A DNA stretch of 64,000 nucleotides, from NCBI GenBank assembly GCA_965221655.1, contig OZ244906.1:2852001-2916000 (forward strand), given 5' to 3'. Under the pieces are notes generated by a model. The model had not been told where the DNA came from. It made no database searches and saw only the letters and a program-made list of their open reading frames with translations. This document shows positions 51,146 through 60,450 of the stretch, piece after piece (within the stretch, counting starts at the first letter, position 1; every line of letters starts with the position of its first letter). This stretch comes from Bin107 sp965221655 (GTDB lineage Bacteria; UBA8248). The position numbers and the translations under genes were made by a program.

Positions 51146-53089
51146 ATGGGGCGCAGGCGAGAGGCGGCCGGAAGAGGGGCCGGCGTCGCGGGCAGACGCT
51201 TGTGGGCGTGCCTTCTCGTCGCAGGCTCTCTGCTGGTGAATGCCGCCGGCGTTTTCGCCCACGTCGTTCCTCCCGAGGCGTTGCACCCCGTCGCCGAAAG
51301 TTATCGCCGCGCGAACTTCATGCTCAATCTAAACCCCGTGCCCTGGTCCGAGGTATGGGCCGACGCAGAGCGCATCGAACGCACACTGGCGGAGGCACAC
51401 CCCGCTGCTGCCCGAAAGTTTCGGGAAGCTCTGGACGCCGCGAGGCGCGTCGCCCGAACCGCAGACCCGGGAGCCGACATGACGGCGGCGCGCGAGAACG
51501 GGCGGCGTCTCGTTTTCGGTCTGTTGACGCGCGGCGTCGCCGCACTGCTGATTGCGCGTCTGGACCAAGTTCGCCCCAACGCCACGAGGGCCGAAGTGCG
51601 AAGCCGCCTCGCCGAGGCGCGCAAGATTTCGGACGCCTTCGCGGAAGCCCTGCCGTACCTCGACCCCCAAGGCTGGAAGAAGATGCGGATACACTGGCTC
51701 GAGGCGCGCTCGCACTCAGGAGCCGGGGGTGTGATGGGCATCGGCGCAAGAGCGATGAACGTTGCCAAGATTCAGGAAAACACCGCCGCTATCCGCCGGT
51801 ATTTCACCGCGAACTTCTCCGCCTTTCGGGCCGGTAAGCGTGAGAGGCTCCTCCCCCGACCGCGGGCGAGCAAAACCTATGTCCGGACGGCCAGGGTGCC
51901 CTGGCGTCTGCCCCCGGGCTCGGACATCAACAAGCAACTGCCGCGCCCGCGGCAGATTCTCGGCATGGCTGCGCGTGGCGTGAACGAGGCGGAAACCTTT
52001 CTCATCGCGCTGGGCGACATGGCCTTTGACAGCGCCGAGATTTTCGGCGAGCCCGCCCGCAGCCTGGGGATGAGTTGTAATACCTGCCACAACAAAGGGG
52101 TGACGAATCCCCGGCTCTTCATTCCCGGGCTTTCGAGCCGCAAGGGCGGGATGGACGTGTCGAACAGCTTTTTTGCGGGCCACGCCAACAACGGCCTCTA
52201 CGACCCGCTGGACACGCCCGATTTGCGCGGCATTCGCTTCACGGCCCCTTACGGCAGGAACGGGCGCTTCGCCTCGCTGCGCGAGTTCGTGCGCAACGTC
52301 ATCGTGAACGAGTTCGACGGGCCCGAACCCGATCCCATGCTGCTCGATGGGATGGTCGCCTACATGAACGAGTTCGAGTTCTTGCCGAATCCCAAATTAC
52401 GAAAGAGCGGGCGACTCGACCCCGCGCGGGTCTCGCAGGCGGCCTTGCGGGGAGAGAAGACGTTTTTTCGAAAATTTCCGCAGATGATGGGCGGGGCGAG
52501 TTGCGCGAGTTGCCACGTACCGGATGCGAACTTTCTGGACCACAAGCGCCACGACATCGGTTCGACGGGCGAGGGTCCCGGACCCTTCCGCTCGGGAGGG
52601 CTGGACACTCCCACCCTGCTTTCCGCGAAATTTACTGCGCCTTATTTCCACGACGGCAGCTTGCCTACTCTGCGCGCTGTGAACGAGTGGTTCAACGAGC
52701 GCTTCAAACTCGGACTGACCAAAAAGGAAATAGACGACCTCACCGCCTACGTCGAGGCCGTGGGCGACGGCGTGGAGGGCATGGAGGATACGGTGCACAC
52801 GCTCGCGTCTGAACTGGAGGAGTTCAAGTTCTTCCTCTCTACCTACGAGCGTTTGAAGAGAAGAAAAAAAACGGAGCTGATCGCCATCGTGCTTCGGACG
52901 GTCGTGCGTGAGGTGCAGGCCCACAAGTGGGACGTGCAGGACAAGGGTAGCCTCCCCATCCTCGACGAGATGGAGAAGAACCTGAACGAGGCGCTCGAGG
53001 CGCATCTGGCGGGCGACGCGAAGACGAGCGAGGAGAAAATGGCGGCCTACCACACCCTGTATGAGAAAAACGCGGACAAGCTCAAATGA
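51146..53089 (+). CDS. Di-heme c-type cytochrome (CCP/MauG-like)
   Basis: A 647-residue exported protein. An Arg-rich N-terminus and hydrophobic segment (about residues 22-38) form a signal peptide. A long helical N-terminal part (about 40-280) of no recognised family is followed by a di-heme domain with two heme c sites, CNTCH (311-315) and CASCH (453-457), separated by the spacing of bacterial cytochrome c peroxidase/MauG proteins. Typical surroundings are RGIRFTAPYGRNGRFASL and SLPTLRAVNEWFNERFKLGLT. A lysine-rich helical tail follows. The start is ATG 51146 behind GGAGAGAG. Its TGA overlaps phnD as ATGA, so it is translationally coupled to the importer. Confidence 0.85.
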   Translation: MGRRREAAGRGAGVAGRRLWACLLVAGSLLVNAAGVFAHVVPPEALHPVAESYRRANFMLNLNPVPWSEVWADAERIERTLAEAHPAAARKFREALDAARRVARTADPGADMTAARENGRRLVFGLLTRGVAALLIARLDQVRPNATRAEVRSRLAEARKISDAFAEALPYLDPQGWKKMRIHWLEARSHSGAGGVMGIGARAMNVAKIQENTAAIRRYFTANFSAFRAGKRERLLPRPRASKTYVRTARVPWRLPPGSDINKQLPRPRQILGMAARGVNEAETFLIALGDMAFDSAEIFGEPARSLGMSCNTCHNKGVTNPRLFIPGLSSRKGGMDVSNSFFAGHANNGLYDPLDTPDLRGIRFTAPYGRNGRFASLREFVRNVIVNEFDGPEPDPMLLDGMVAYMNEFEFLPNPKLRKSGRLDPARVSQAALRGEKTFFRKFPQMMGGASCASCHVPDANFLDHKRHDIGSTGEGPGPFRSGGLDTPTLLSAKFTAPYFHDGSLPTLRAVNEWFNERFKLGLTKKEIDDLTAYVEAVGDGVEGMEDTVHTLASELEEFKFFLSTYERLKRRKKTELIAIVLRTVVREVQAHKWDVQDKGSLPILDEMEKNLNEALEAHLAGDAKTSEEKMAAYHTLYEKNADKLK

Positions 53090-53979
53090 GAGCGACCTTG
53101 GACATTGCCCGAAAACTGTTGCCTGGAGCGATTCTGCTCCTCGCGTGCCTCCTTGTCGCAACGCCCGCATGGACGGCGGAAAAAGACCTGCGGATTGCGC
53201 TCATTCCGCTCGAGAATCCCGAAAAACTTATCAGCGACGTGCAACCCGTTATGCGTTTTCTCGAACAAGAGATGGGGCGCAAGGTGCGTCATTTCATCAC
53301 GCTCAACTATTCGGCGGCCGTCGAGGCCATGGCAGCAGGCAAAGCGGACGTGAGCTTCATGTCTCCTTTGCCCTACGTGTTGGCGAACAGGCATTCAGGG
53401 GTCGAGGCTGTTCTCGGCGAAATTTACGACGGAAAGTCCTATTACCATGCGCGCATCTTTGTGCGCCGGGAGAGCGGCATCAAAAACCTCTCCGACTTGA
53501 AAGGCAAAACCATCGCCTACGTCGACCCCATATCGAGTTCGGGCTTCATGTATCCCCACGATCTCTTCGTGCGCGCGGGCTTGGTGCAGGGAGGGGTGGA
53601 AAGGCCCGAGGGCAGGTTTTTCCGCAGGGTGTATTTTGCAGGCGGGGATCAACAGGCGATTCAGGCGATGTTCGGCGGCTTCGTGGACGCGGCAGGCGTG
53701 AGCCAGTACGCCCTGAACCTTTTGCGCCCCGAGCAGCGCGCCCGGGTAGTGGCCATCGCCGAGTCCGCGCGGATTCCCAGCCACAACGTGGTGGTGCGCA
53801 AGGGTTTGGAGCCCGCGGTCAGGCGCAGTTTCGTCGCGGCGATGCTCAAGCTGAACCGGCCCGGGAATCGCAAGCTGCTGCGCGCACTCTACGGAGTGGA
53901 CGGCTACATAGAGGTCGACCACGCTCGCTACCGGGTGGTGGCCGACCTGGCGCGAAAATATGGTTTTTTGAGGGAATAG
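53086..53979 (+). CDS. phnD: Phosphonate/phosphite-type substrate-binding protein (PhnD-like)
   Basis: A 297-residue periplasmic binding protein with a signal peptide (MRATLDIARKLLPGAILLLAC ... AWTA, cleavage near residue 31). The PhnD/SsuA/transferrin-type fold is seen in LRIALIPLENPEKLISDVQPVMRFLEQEMG, NYSAAVEAMAAGKADVSFMSPLPYVLA and the anion-binding VDPISSSGFMYPHDLF. These proteins bind phosphonate, phosphite, phosphate or related anions; the ligand cannot be read from sequence. It is coupled to the di-heme cytochrome and followed by phnC and phnE. Confidence 0.9.
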   Translation: MRATLDIARKLLPGAILLLACLLVATPAWTAEKDLRIALIPLENPEKLISDVQPVMRFLEQEMGRKVRHFITLNYSAAVEAMAAGKADVSFMSPLPYVLANRHSGVEAVLGEIYDGKSYYHARIFVRRESGIKNLSDLKGKTIAYVDPISSSGFMYPHDLFVRAGLVQGGVERPEGRFFRRVYFAGGDQQAIQAMFGGFVDAAGVSQYALNLLRPEQRARVVAIAESARIPSHNVVVRKGLEPAVRRSFVAAMLKLNRPGNRKLLRALYGVDGYIEVDHARYRVVADLARKYGFLRE

Positions 53980-53983
53980 GCGA

Positions 53984-54829
53984 ATGTCCAAAGAGGTGGT
54001 CATCCACGTCGAGAACGCGCGCGTAGAAGTGGAGGGGCGCACGATTCTCTCCATTGAGGAGTTGCGGGTCGCGCGCGGAGAGCGCATCGCCGTCATCGGC
54101 AACAGCGGCTCGGGCAAGACGACGCTCATGCGCATGCTCAAGGGCTACGTGCCCTGCACGGAAGGCAAGGTGGTCGTGCTGGGGGACATCTTCCCGATCC
54201 GCGAATCGCGCAAGATGAAGGCCCACCACCGCCACATCGGGATGATTCACCAACATTTCGACCTGATAGGACGCGAGACCGTCTGGCAGAACGTCTACCA
54301 CGGCAGGCTCGGCTACGTGTCCTTGCTCAGGAGCGCGCTCGGAATCTGCTCGGAGCGAGATTTGCAGATATGCGCCAAGGCCATCGACGAGGTACACCTG
54401 GGCGGCAAGCAGGAGCGTTTCGCCCGTACGCTCTCGGGCGGGGAGCAGCAGCGCGTCGCTATCGCCAGGGCACTGGCCCAGGAGCCGACGATTCTACTCG
54501 CCGACGAGCCCGTATCGAGCCTCGACCCGGCTCTGGCCGAGGACATTTTGGGGTTGATTCTCTCGGTGTGCGACGCCTACGACCTTACGCTGCTGATGAG
54601 TCTGCACCTTCCCGAACTCGGGCGCAGGTACGCGAGCAGAATCCTCGCGATGCGCGACGGACGAATCGTGTGGGACGGCTCTTCGGATGCGCTTTGTGGT
54701 GATAAGATACGCGAAATATACGAGTTCGCGGGCATGAACGGAGTCGCGCATGGCAACGCAGCAAGAGCGGACGCAAACGTCCTCACTTGGCCGTACGGCT
54801 GGCAGGGTCGGCTCATGCCTGGCGGCTAG
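53984..54829 (+). CDS. phnC: Phosphonate-type ABC transporter ATP-binding protein
   Basis: A 281-residue ATPase with Walker A GNSGSGKTT (residues 39-47), the Q-loop MIHQHFDLIGRETVWQNVYHGRLG, signature LSGGEQQRVAIARAL and Walker B ILLADEPVSSLDP. The long region between Walker A and signature and the Q-loop match PhnC. About 27 C-terminal residues extend past the usual end and overlap the phnE start by 80 bp. It starts at ATG 53984, five bases after phnD. Confidence 0.93.
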   Translation: MSKEVVIHVENARVEVEGRTILSIEELRVARGERIAVIGNSGSGKTTLMRMLKGYVPCTEGKVVVLGDIFPIRESRKMKAHHRHIGMIHQHFDLIGRETVWQNVYHGRLGYVSLLRSALGICSERDLQICAKAIDEVHLGGKQERFARTLSGGEQQRVAIARALAQEPTILLADEPVSSLDPALAEDILGLILSVCDAYDLTLLMSLHLPELGRRYASRILAMRDGRIVWDGSSDALCGDKIREIYEFAGMNGVAHGNAARADANVLTWPYGWQGRLMPGG

Positions 54830-55541
54830 TGCTCTTCTGTTCTGGTCCTTTCAGGGAACAGAATTCTCGTTCGGACAGCTTTGGCGCGGCGTTCCCCGGC
54901 TAGTCCACTTCTTCGGCAGAATGTCCCCCCCCGACTGGTCGGTTTGGGACGTGCTGCTCACCTCGGCGGTCGAGACGCTCCAGACCACCATAGTGGGCAC
55001 CTTTTGGGGTGCGCTGTTCGCCTATCCGCTGGGCGTACTCGCGGCCTCGAACTGGACGCCCGCCTGGGTGCACCTGCCCGTGAAGGCGTTGATGGCGTTC
55101 GTGCGTTCCATCCCGCTCCTGCTTCTGGCGCTGTTGTTCGTCTCCGCCGTGGGGTTGGGGCCTTTCCCCGGCGTTTTGGCGCTGGCCGTTCACTCCGTCG
55201 GCGTGCTCGGGCGCTTCGTGGCGGAGGAGATCGAGGCGACTGACCCCAAGCCCCTGCTCGCCCTGCGGGGCACGGGAGCGTCTTCGGTGCAGATCATCCA
55301 GCACGGGTTGATCCCCCAGGTGCTGCCGCAGATGGTCGCGCACCTGGCCATCCGTTTCGAGATGAACCTGCGGGATTCCACGATTCTCGGCCTGGTCGGG
55401 GCCGGAGGGCTGGGTTTTTACGTGTTCCTGTACGTCAAACAGTTTCAGTGGCAAAAATCGGGCGTGCTGGTGCTGGCCATCATCGCGCTGGTCTTTGCGG
55501 GCGAGTTCGTCGCCTGGCAGGTGCGCAAGCGGTTGATATAG
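54750..55541 (+). CDS. phnE: Phosphonate-type ABC transporter permease
   Basis: A 263-residue inner-membrane permease of the PhnE type with five to six TM segments. TSAVETLQTTIVGTFWGALFAYPLGVLA starts the pore domain. The EAA-like loop is LLALRGTGASSVQIIQHGLIPQVLPQ, and the conserved RFEMNLRDSTILGLVGAGGLGF follows. The chosen ATG at 54750 has GGAGTCGCGC before it and lies inside the end of phnC. No phosphonate-degrading (C-P lyase or phnX) genes follow. Confidence 0.92.
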   Translation: MATQQERTQTSSLGRTAGRVGSCLAASALLFWSFQGTEFSFGQLWRGVPRLVHFFGRMSPPDWSVWDVLLTSAVETLQTTIVGTFWGALFAYPLGVLAASNWTPAWVHLPVKALMAFVRSIPLLLLALLFVSAVGLGPFPGVLALAVHSVGVLGRFVAEEIEATDPKPLLALRGTGASSVQIIQHGLIPQVLPQMVAHLAIRFEMNLRDSTILGLVGAGGLGFYVFLYVKQFQWQKSGVLVLAIIALVFAGEFVAWQVRKRLI

Positions 55542-55595
55542 GCTGAAGCGCGAGGCTGCCGCGAACCGAACCTTGGTAAACGGAGGGAGGCGCAG

Positions 55596-57263
55596 ATGGA
55601 GACGCTGGTCGATCTTCTGGAGGAGGCGGCGGCGCAGTTTCCCGACGCGATCGCCCTGGAGGGCGAGGTGGAAGGCCGCGGGCAGGTCGCGCTAACGAGA
55701 AAGCAACTCCTGGGGCGCGCAGCGGCCCTGGCGCGAGAACTCGTGGCGGGCGGCGTGGGGCCGGGGGATTTGGTCGCCTTGCTGGCAGCGAACCAACCCG
55801 AATGGGCGGTGGGCTATTTCGGCGCGCTGCTAGCGGGCGGCGTACTCGTGCCGCTCGACGTGAACTTGAAGCAAGGCGAGTTGGCGAACGTTGTGGAGAA
55901 GGCGCGCCCCGTCTGCGTGCTCACCGACGCGGGCGAACAAGGGCGGGCCGAAGCACTCGCGCGCGGCGCACCCTCCGCCTGTAAGGTCGTGCGTTTCGAC
56001 GCAGAACGAGAGTCCGCCCCGGCGGAAGGCCTGCCCGGTGCTGCGCGCGGGCCAGATGCGCTCGCGCTCATATCGTTCTCCTCGGGCACGACGGGAACAC
56101 CCAAGGGGGTCATGCTATCCCACGCGAACATCGTCTCGAACGTGCGCGCCGTGTTGGGCCCGTTCGGGGCGTGCGAGACCGACGTTTTTCTCTCCATCCT
56201 CCCTCTGCATCACATGTTCGAGAGCACGGGCGGCTTGCTGTTGCCCCTGGCGGCGGGTGCGCGGGTGCACTACCTCTCCTCGCTCAATCCGCGCCTCATT
56301 GCCGACGCTATGCGCGAGGAGGGTATCACCATCTGCCTGATGGTGCCGGCCCTTGCGCGCCTCATTCACAAGCGCATCATGTCGAACGTGGAAGGGCTGC
56401 GCGGGCCGAAAAAAATGCTCTTCCGCCTGCTGTTCGCCGCCTCAAACGCTTGCCTCGGCATGGGTGTGTGCGTCGGGGGTATTTTGTTCTCCCAGGTGAA
56501 GAAGAACCTCGGCGCGAACCTGCGCTACTTCGTGAGCGGAGGTGCTGCGCTCGACGCGCGGATAGCCCGCGATTTGCTCGCGCTGGGGGTCGAGGTGATT
56601 CAGGGATACGGCCTTACGGAAACCTCGCCAGTCACCCACGCGAATCCCCCGGGGGCGGCGAACCGCATCGGCACCGTCGGCCCGCCGATTCAAGGGGTCG
56701 AAGCGCGTATCGAGAGCGTGGAGGGCGCGGGGGAGGGGGAGGGAGAAATACTCGTGCGCGGGCCGAACGTGATGCAGGGCTACTTCGAGAACCCCGCGAT
56801 GACGGCCGAAGTGCTGCGCGGGGGCTGGTTCCACACCGGGGACATCGGCAGGGTGGACGCACAGGGCTACCTTACGATATGCGGGCGGTCGAAGAACGTC
56901 ATCGTTTCCGAAGCCGGTAAGAACGTCTATCCCGAAGAGGTGGAGGAACAGCTCATAAAGAGCACGTGCTTCCTGGACGTGTGCGTTCTCGGCAGGAAGA
57001 ACCCGCGCGGCGGGGAAGAGGTTTTCGCCGTCGTCGTACTCGACACCGAGGCCGACTTGCCCGCGGATGAAGAGGAGTGTGCGGTACTGGTGGATACGGA
57101 ACTCGCGCGCCTGAGCGCGGACCTCGCAGACTACAAACGGGTGGCGGGCTTTTTCGTCTGGCCGGAGGAGGAGTTGCCCAGAACCACGACCCGCAAGCAC
57201 AAGCGCGAGGACATCAAAGCGATTTTGCGCGAGACCCCCGGGTTCGGACCGGGCGATTTTTGA
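55596..57263 (+). CDS. AMP-dependent long-chain acyl-CoA synthetase-like enzyme
   Basis: A 555-residue ANL-superfamily enzyme. The P-loop-like ISFSSGTTGTPKGVMLSH (AMP-binding A3), the A5 motif GYGLTETSPV, A7 GWFHTGDIGRV and A8 GRSKNVIVSEAGKNVYPEEVE are all present, and near the C-terminus a lysine lies in LPRTTTRKHKRED. It resembles FadD/long-chain acyl-CoA ligases more than the PaaK-type enzyme at 10.8 kb. The ATG at 55596 follows GGAGGGAGG. It is followed by an M20 amidohydrolase, but no functional link is obvious. Confidence 0.92.
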   Translation: METLVDLLEEAAAQFPDAIALEGEVEGRGQVALTRKQLLGRAAALARELVAGGVGPGDLVALLAANQPEWAVGYFGALLAGGVLVPLDVNLKQGELANVVEKARPVCVLTDAGEQGRAEALARGAPSACKVVRFDAERESAPAEGLPGAARGPDALALISFSSGTTGTPKGVMLSHANIVSNVRAVLGPFGACETDVFLSILPLHHMFESTGGLLLPLAAGARVHYLSSLNPRLIADAMREEGITICLMVPALARLIHKRIMSNVEGLRGPKKMLFRLLFAASNACLGMGVCVGGILFSQVKKNLGANLRYFVSGGAALDARIARDLLALGVEVIQGYGLTETSPVTHANPPGAANRIGTVGPPIQGVEARIESVEGAGEGEGEILVRGPNVMQGYFENPAMTAEVLRGGWFHTGDIGRVDAQGYLTICGRSKNVIVSEAGKNVYPEEVEEQLIKSTCFLDVCVLGRKNPRGGEEVFAVVVLDTEADLPADEEECAVLVDTELARLSADLADYKRVAGFFVWPEEELPRTTTRKHKREDIKAILRETPGFGPGDF

Positions 57264-57420
57264 GCGAGGATGACCGTGGTTTCTCCTCACCTCGGAGCGT
57301 CCCCGAGAATCGAGCGGCGGGTTGGTCAGTTCGCGCTGTTTGTGATATCCAGCGCGTTGGCGGACGTATCGCAAAAACTTCTGCAACAGAGGTCGGGAGC
57401 GTCGCATACGGCCGGCGTGT

Positions 57421-58653
57421 GTGAATTCCATTGCGAGACTTGAAGATATGTCGGAATCCATAAGAGACGCCGCACGCGCACTACATCCTTGGCTTTCCGA
57501 GACCAGACGCACGATTCATATGCACCCCGAGCTTGGCTACGAGGAGCGCGAAACCTCCCGCCTTGTTGTGGAGAACCTCGAGCGTCTCGGGCTCGGAGTG
57601 CACACCGGCATTGCGGAGACGGGGGTGGTGGGCTTGCTCGCGACGGGACGCCCCGGCCCCACCATCGGTATACGTGCCGACATGGACGCTCTGCCCGTCG
57701 AGGAATCGAACGACGTTCCCTATCGCAGCCGTCGCCCGGGCAAGATGCACGCTTGCGGTCACGACGCCCACGTGAGCATGCTGCTCGGCGCGGCTCGTCT
57801 GCTCGCGGAAAACCGCACGTGGCTCGACGGGCTGGGTGGCAACGTCAAGTTCATTTTCCAGCCCGCCGAGGAGGGCAAGGGCGGGGGAAAGAGAATGGTG
57901 GAAGAAGGCGTTCTCGAAGAGCCCCGCGTGGACATCCTCATCGCCGCCCACGTGTGGCCCGACATGCCTGCGGGGCACATTGGCACGCGCACGGGTCCTG
58001 CGCTCGCGGCATCGGACAAGATGATCTTTCACGTCAGGGGTGAGAGCTCACACGCGGCTTATCCCCACCAGTCGAAAGACGCCCTGCTGGCGGGTGCCCA
58101 CCTGGTGAGCGCGCTTCAGAGCATTTCTAGCAGAAACCTGAGCCCCTTCGAGCACGCCGTCGTGTCGATCACGGGGTTCGAGGCGGGCGTTGCAATCAAC
58201 ATCGTGCCCGGATACGCACGGCTCCAGGGTACCATCCGTACGCACGACCCTCGCGTGCGGGAGAAGGCGATTGAGCGCGTACACGCGATTGCGCGCGGGG
58301 TGGCGGCGGCTTTCGACGTGCAGATCGAGGTCGAGCATACACCGGGTTATCCCGCTCTCAGAAACCACGAGTCCGCCGCCGCGCTTATCACCAACGCGGG
58401 CGCGCAGGTGCTCGGCCCCGAGAACGTTGGCGAGATGCCGCTTTCGATGGGAGCCGAGGACTTTACCTACATGGCGTCCGAGCGGCCCGGAGCGTTGTTC
58501 CGCGTGGGTATACTGAACGAGGAGAAGGGTTTCGTTTACGGCCTGCACTCGGATCGTTTCGATCTTGACGAGGATGCCCTGCCCGTCGGCACAAGCGTGT
58601 TCGTCCAGGCCGTCGTCGAGTTTCTGGGCAACCCGGAGAAATATCTCGCCTAA
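57421..58653 (+). CDS. M20-family amidohydrolase (IAA-amino acid hydrolase / hippuricase-like)
   Basis: A 410-residue zinc aminoacylase of the M20D group. RRTIHMHPELGYEE, the metal ligands in MHACGHDAHVSMLLGAARLL, the catalytic glutamates in FQPAEEGKGGG, and the C-terminal MGAEDFTYM motif are present, with a dimerisation domain between. Substrates are N-acylated amino acids or related amides. The start is GTG 57421 or ATG 57448; neither has a strong ribosome site. Confidence 0.93.
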   Translation: MNSIARLEDMSESIRDAARALHPWLSETRRTIHMHPELGYEERETSRLVVENLERLGLGVHTGIAETGVVGLLATGRPGPTIGIRADMDALPVEESNDVPYRSRRPGKMHACGHDAHVSMLLGAARLLAENRTWLDGLGGNVKFIFQPAEEGKGGGKRMVEEGVLEEPRVDILIAAHVWPDMPAGHIGTRTGPALAASDKMIFHVRGESSHAAYPHQSKDALLAGAHLVSALQSISSRNLSPFEHAVVSITGFEAGVAINIVPGYARLQGTIRTHDPRVREKAIERVHAIARGVAAAFDVQIEVEHTPGYPALRNHESAAALITNAGAQVLGPENVGEMPLSMGAEDFTYMASERPGALFRVGILNEEKGFVYGLHSDRFDLDEDALPVGTSVFVQAVVEFLGNPEKYLA

Positions 58654-58701
58654 GCCTTGCGGGCGGCGTCCTCTTGCCCCCCGCCAGCGGAGAATCGTCC
58701 C

Positions 58702-59571
58702 TTGCCGATAGAGCCATACGTTCTTCTCGCCCTGAGTGCAGCGGCGTGCTTCACCTGTGCGGATTTCTTCGCGCGCAAGGGCTTGCAGTACGCCAACCAC
58801 TTCGTCGGCGCGACGCTCACCCTGGCGGGGGAGTTGGTTCTCTTCGTTCCACTGCTGCTCGTGCTGGGCACCCCGTTCCCCGCGCCGGGCGCACACTATT
58901 TTTGGGTGATGCTCGGGGGAATGTGCAACCCCGGGCTTTTTCTCATCTTCTTCTTGATAGGCATTCATCGCGTCGGCGTGGCGCGTGCGGCCCCCATAAA
59001 GGGTATGTCGCCCATCTTCGCCGCCTTGCTGGCACTCGTGTTTCTGGGGGAAGACCCTGCCTGGTACCACCTCATGGGCGTCGCCTTCGTGGTGGGTGGC
59101 ATCGTACTGCTGCTTTCGGGCAAGACCGAAGGGAGGTGGAGCCGCTGGGACGCGCGCTGGCCCGTGTTCGCTGCGATGATCTCAGGCGTCGGCTCCACGT
59201 CGTGGAAAAAGGGTTTGGGTGCTTTTCCGAGTGCACTGAACGCCGCGACGATAGGCGCCACCGTTGCCCTGCTCGTGGTGGGCGCCTACACTTGTTATAC
59301 CCTGCGAAAGGAAGGTGCGGGCGATGTGCGGCGCGCGTTTTGGCCCTACGTGCTCGGCGGCGTGGCGGCGGGCATGGGAATTTTTCTCTTCACTTCCGCC
59401 TTGCAACTAAGCGAGGTTTTCCGGGTGGTGCCGTTGGTGCAGACGAGTCCCCTGTTCACCGTGTTGTTCAGCCTTGTCTTTCTGAGGCGGGCCGAATTCG
59501 TCACCTGGCATCAACCTGCCGGTGCGGCGCTTACGGTGAGCGGAGCCATCCTCGTCGTGCTGCGCGTCTGA
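58702..59571 (+). CDS. EamA/DMT-family transporter
   Basis: A 289-residue membrane protein with ten hydrophobic segments arranged as two EamA repeats, with ALSAAACFTCADFFARKGLQ in the first and MISGVGSTSWKKGLGAF in the second. Typical members export metabolites or amino acids. The TTG at 58702 has GGAGAA eight bases before it and is preferred to the in-frame TTG at 58657. Substrate unknown. Confidence 0.9.
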   Translation: MPIEPYVLLALSAAACFTCADFFARKGLQYANHFVGATLTLAGELVLFVPLLLVLGTPFPAPGAHYFWVMLGGMCNPGLFLIFFLIGIHRVGVARAAPIKGMSPIFAALLALVFLGEDPAWYHLMGVAFVVGGIVLLLSGKTEGRWSRWDARWPVFAAMISGVGSTSWKKGLGAFPSALNAATIGATVALLVVGAYTCYTLRKEGAGDVRRAFWPYVLGGVAAGMGIFLFTSALQLSEVFRVVPLVQTSPLFTVLFSLVFLRRAEFVTWHQPAGAALTVSGAILVVLRV

Positions 59572-59659
59572 GCATCCGGTCGGGATAGACTTCTCATCCG
59601 AAAGCGCGTATATATCCACCCGTTCAGGAGCAATTTCTCGGTCCGCTGGCCGTTTTCCT

Positions 59660-59737
59660 GTCCCCATCGTCTAGCCTGGCCCAGGACACCGGCCTTTCAC
59701 GCCGGCAACAGGGGTTCGAATCCCCTTGGGGACGCCA
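59660..59737 (+). tRNA. tRNA-Glu(TTC)
   Basis: A 78-nt tRNA including an encoded CCA. Acceptor arms GTCCCCA / TGGGGAC pair fully; the anticodon stem CCGGC/GCCGG holds loop CTTTCAC with anticodon TTC (Glu), and the T arm AGGGG-TTCGAAT-CCCCT is perfect. It stands between the EamA transporter and the sugar transferase. Confidence 0.97.
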
Positions 59738-59793
59738 GTCGCAAGTGTCGAAAAATCCGACAACCGGGCAACGAGCACGCCGGGGGCTGAGAC

Positions 59794-60450
59794 ATGAAGG
59801 GCCGCGTTTCGCTGGAATCCGTCTCCGAGAAGTTCCCCGTCCTCAAGAGCGGACGCGCTCTGAGTGCGCGGCAGCGCGTTTGCAAACGTACTCTGGACGT
59901 ATTGCTGGGGGTTTCGGCCCTGGTCGTCTTCGTCCCGTTCGGTCTGCTCCTTGCCGCCGCGATCAAGGTTGCGAGCAAAGGCCCCGTGTTCTACTCCCAG
60001 ACCCGCGTTACCCGGGGCGGGAGAACGTTCACGCTCTACAAGTTCCGTACCATGCGCATGGGTGCTCCTCCCCCGAGGGGTACGCTGTCGACCAAGGCCG
60101 ACGACCCAAGGGTCTACCCGCTTGGTCGCCTGCTCCGCCGGTATCATCTGGATGAATTTCCCCAGTTGTGGAACGTTTTGAGGGGAGATATGAGCCTGGT
60201 CGGTCCCCGGGCGGAGTACGTCGAGACTCTCGATACGGCCAAGCGGCATTACCCCGCGTTCGTCTATCGTGAACTCGTTCCCGCGGGCATCACGGGCTGG
60301 GCACAAATTCACCAGGGCCACGTCGATCAGATCGAAGACTACCGCGTCAAACTCGAATACGACCTTTACTACGTTCTCAACTATTCACTCCGCCTGGATC
60401 TCGAGGTGTTGTTCTGGACTGCGCTCATGTTCTTGCGCATCAGGCCCTAG
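59794..60450 (+). CDS. Undecaprenyl-phosphate sugar-phosphate transferase (bacterial sugar transferase)
   Basis: A 218-residue monotopic PHPT-fold enzyme with one membrane helix (about residues 33-57), then KRTLDVLLGVSAL, the substrate block LYKFRTMR and the DDPRVYPLGRLLRRYHLDEFPQLWNVLRGDMSLVGPR core containing the catalytic Asp-Glu. It transfers the first sugar phosphate onto undecaprenyl phosphate for capsule, exopolysaccharide or O-antigen synthesis. It lacks the large N-terminal membrane domain of WcaJ-type members. Its TAG overlaps the stop of the convergent glycosyltransferase. Confidence 0.93.
   Translation: MKGRVSLESVSEKFPVLKSGRALSARQRVCKRTLDVLLGVSALVVFVPFGLLLAAAIKVASKGPVFYSQTRVTRGGRTFTLYKFRTMRMGAPPPRGTLSTKADDPRVYPLGRLLRRYHLDEFPQLWNVLRGDMSLVGPRAEYVETLDTAKRHYPAFVYRELVPAGITGWAQIHQGHVDQIEDYRVKLEYDLYYVLNYSLRLDLEVLFWTALMFLRIRP

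Noticed and set aside
59660..59737. tRNA-Glu as an attachment site of an integrated element
   Set aside because: No integrase, direct repeat of the tRNA 3' end or composition change was seen nearby.
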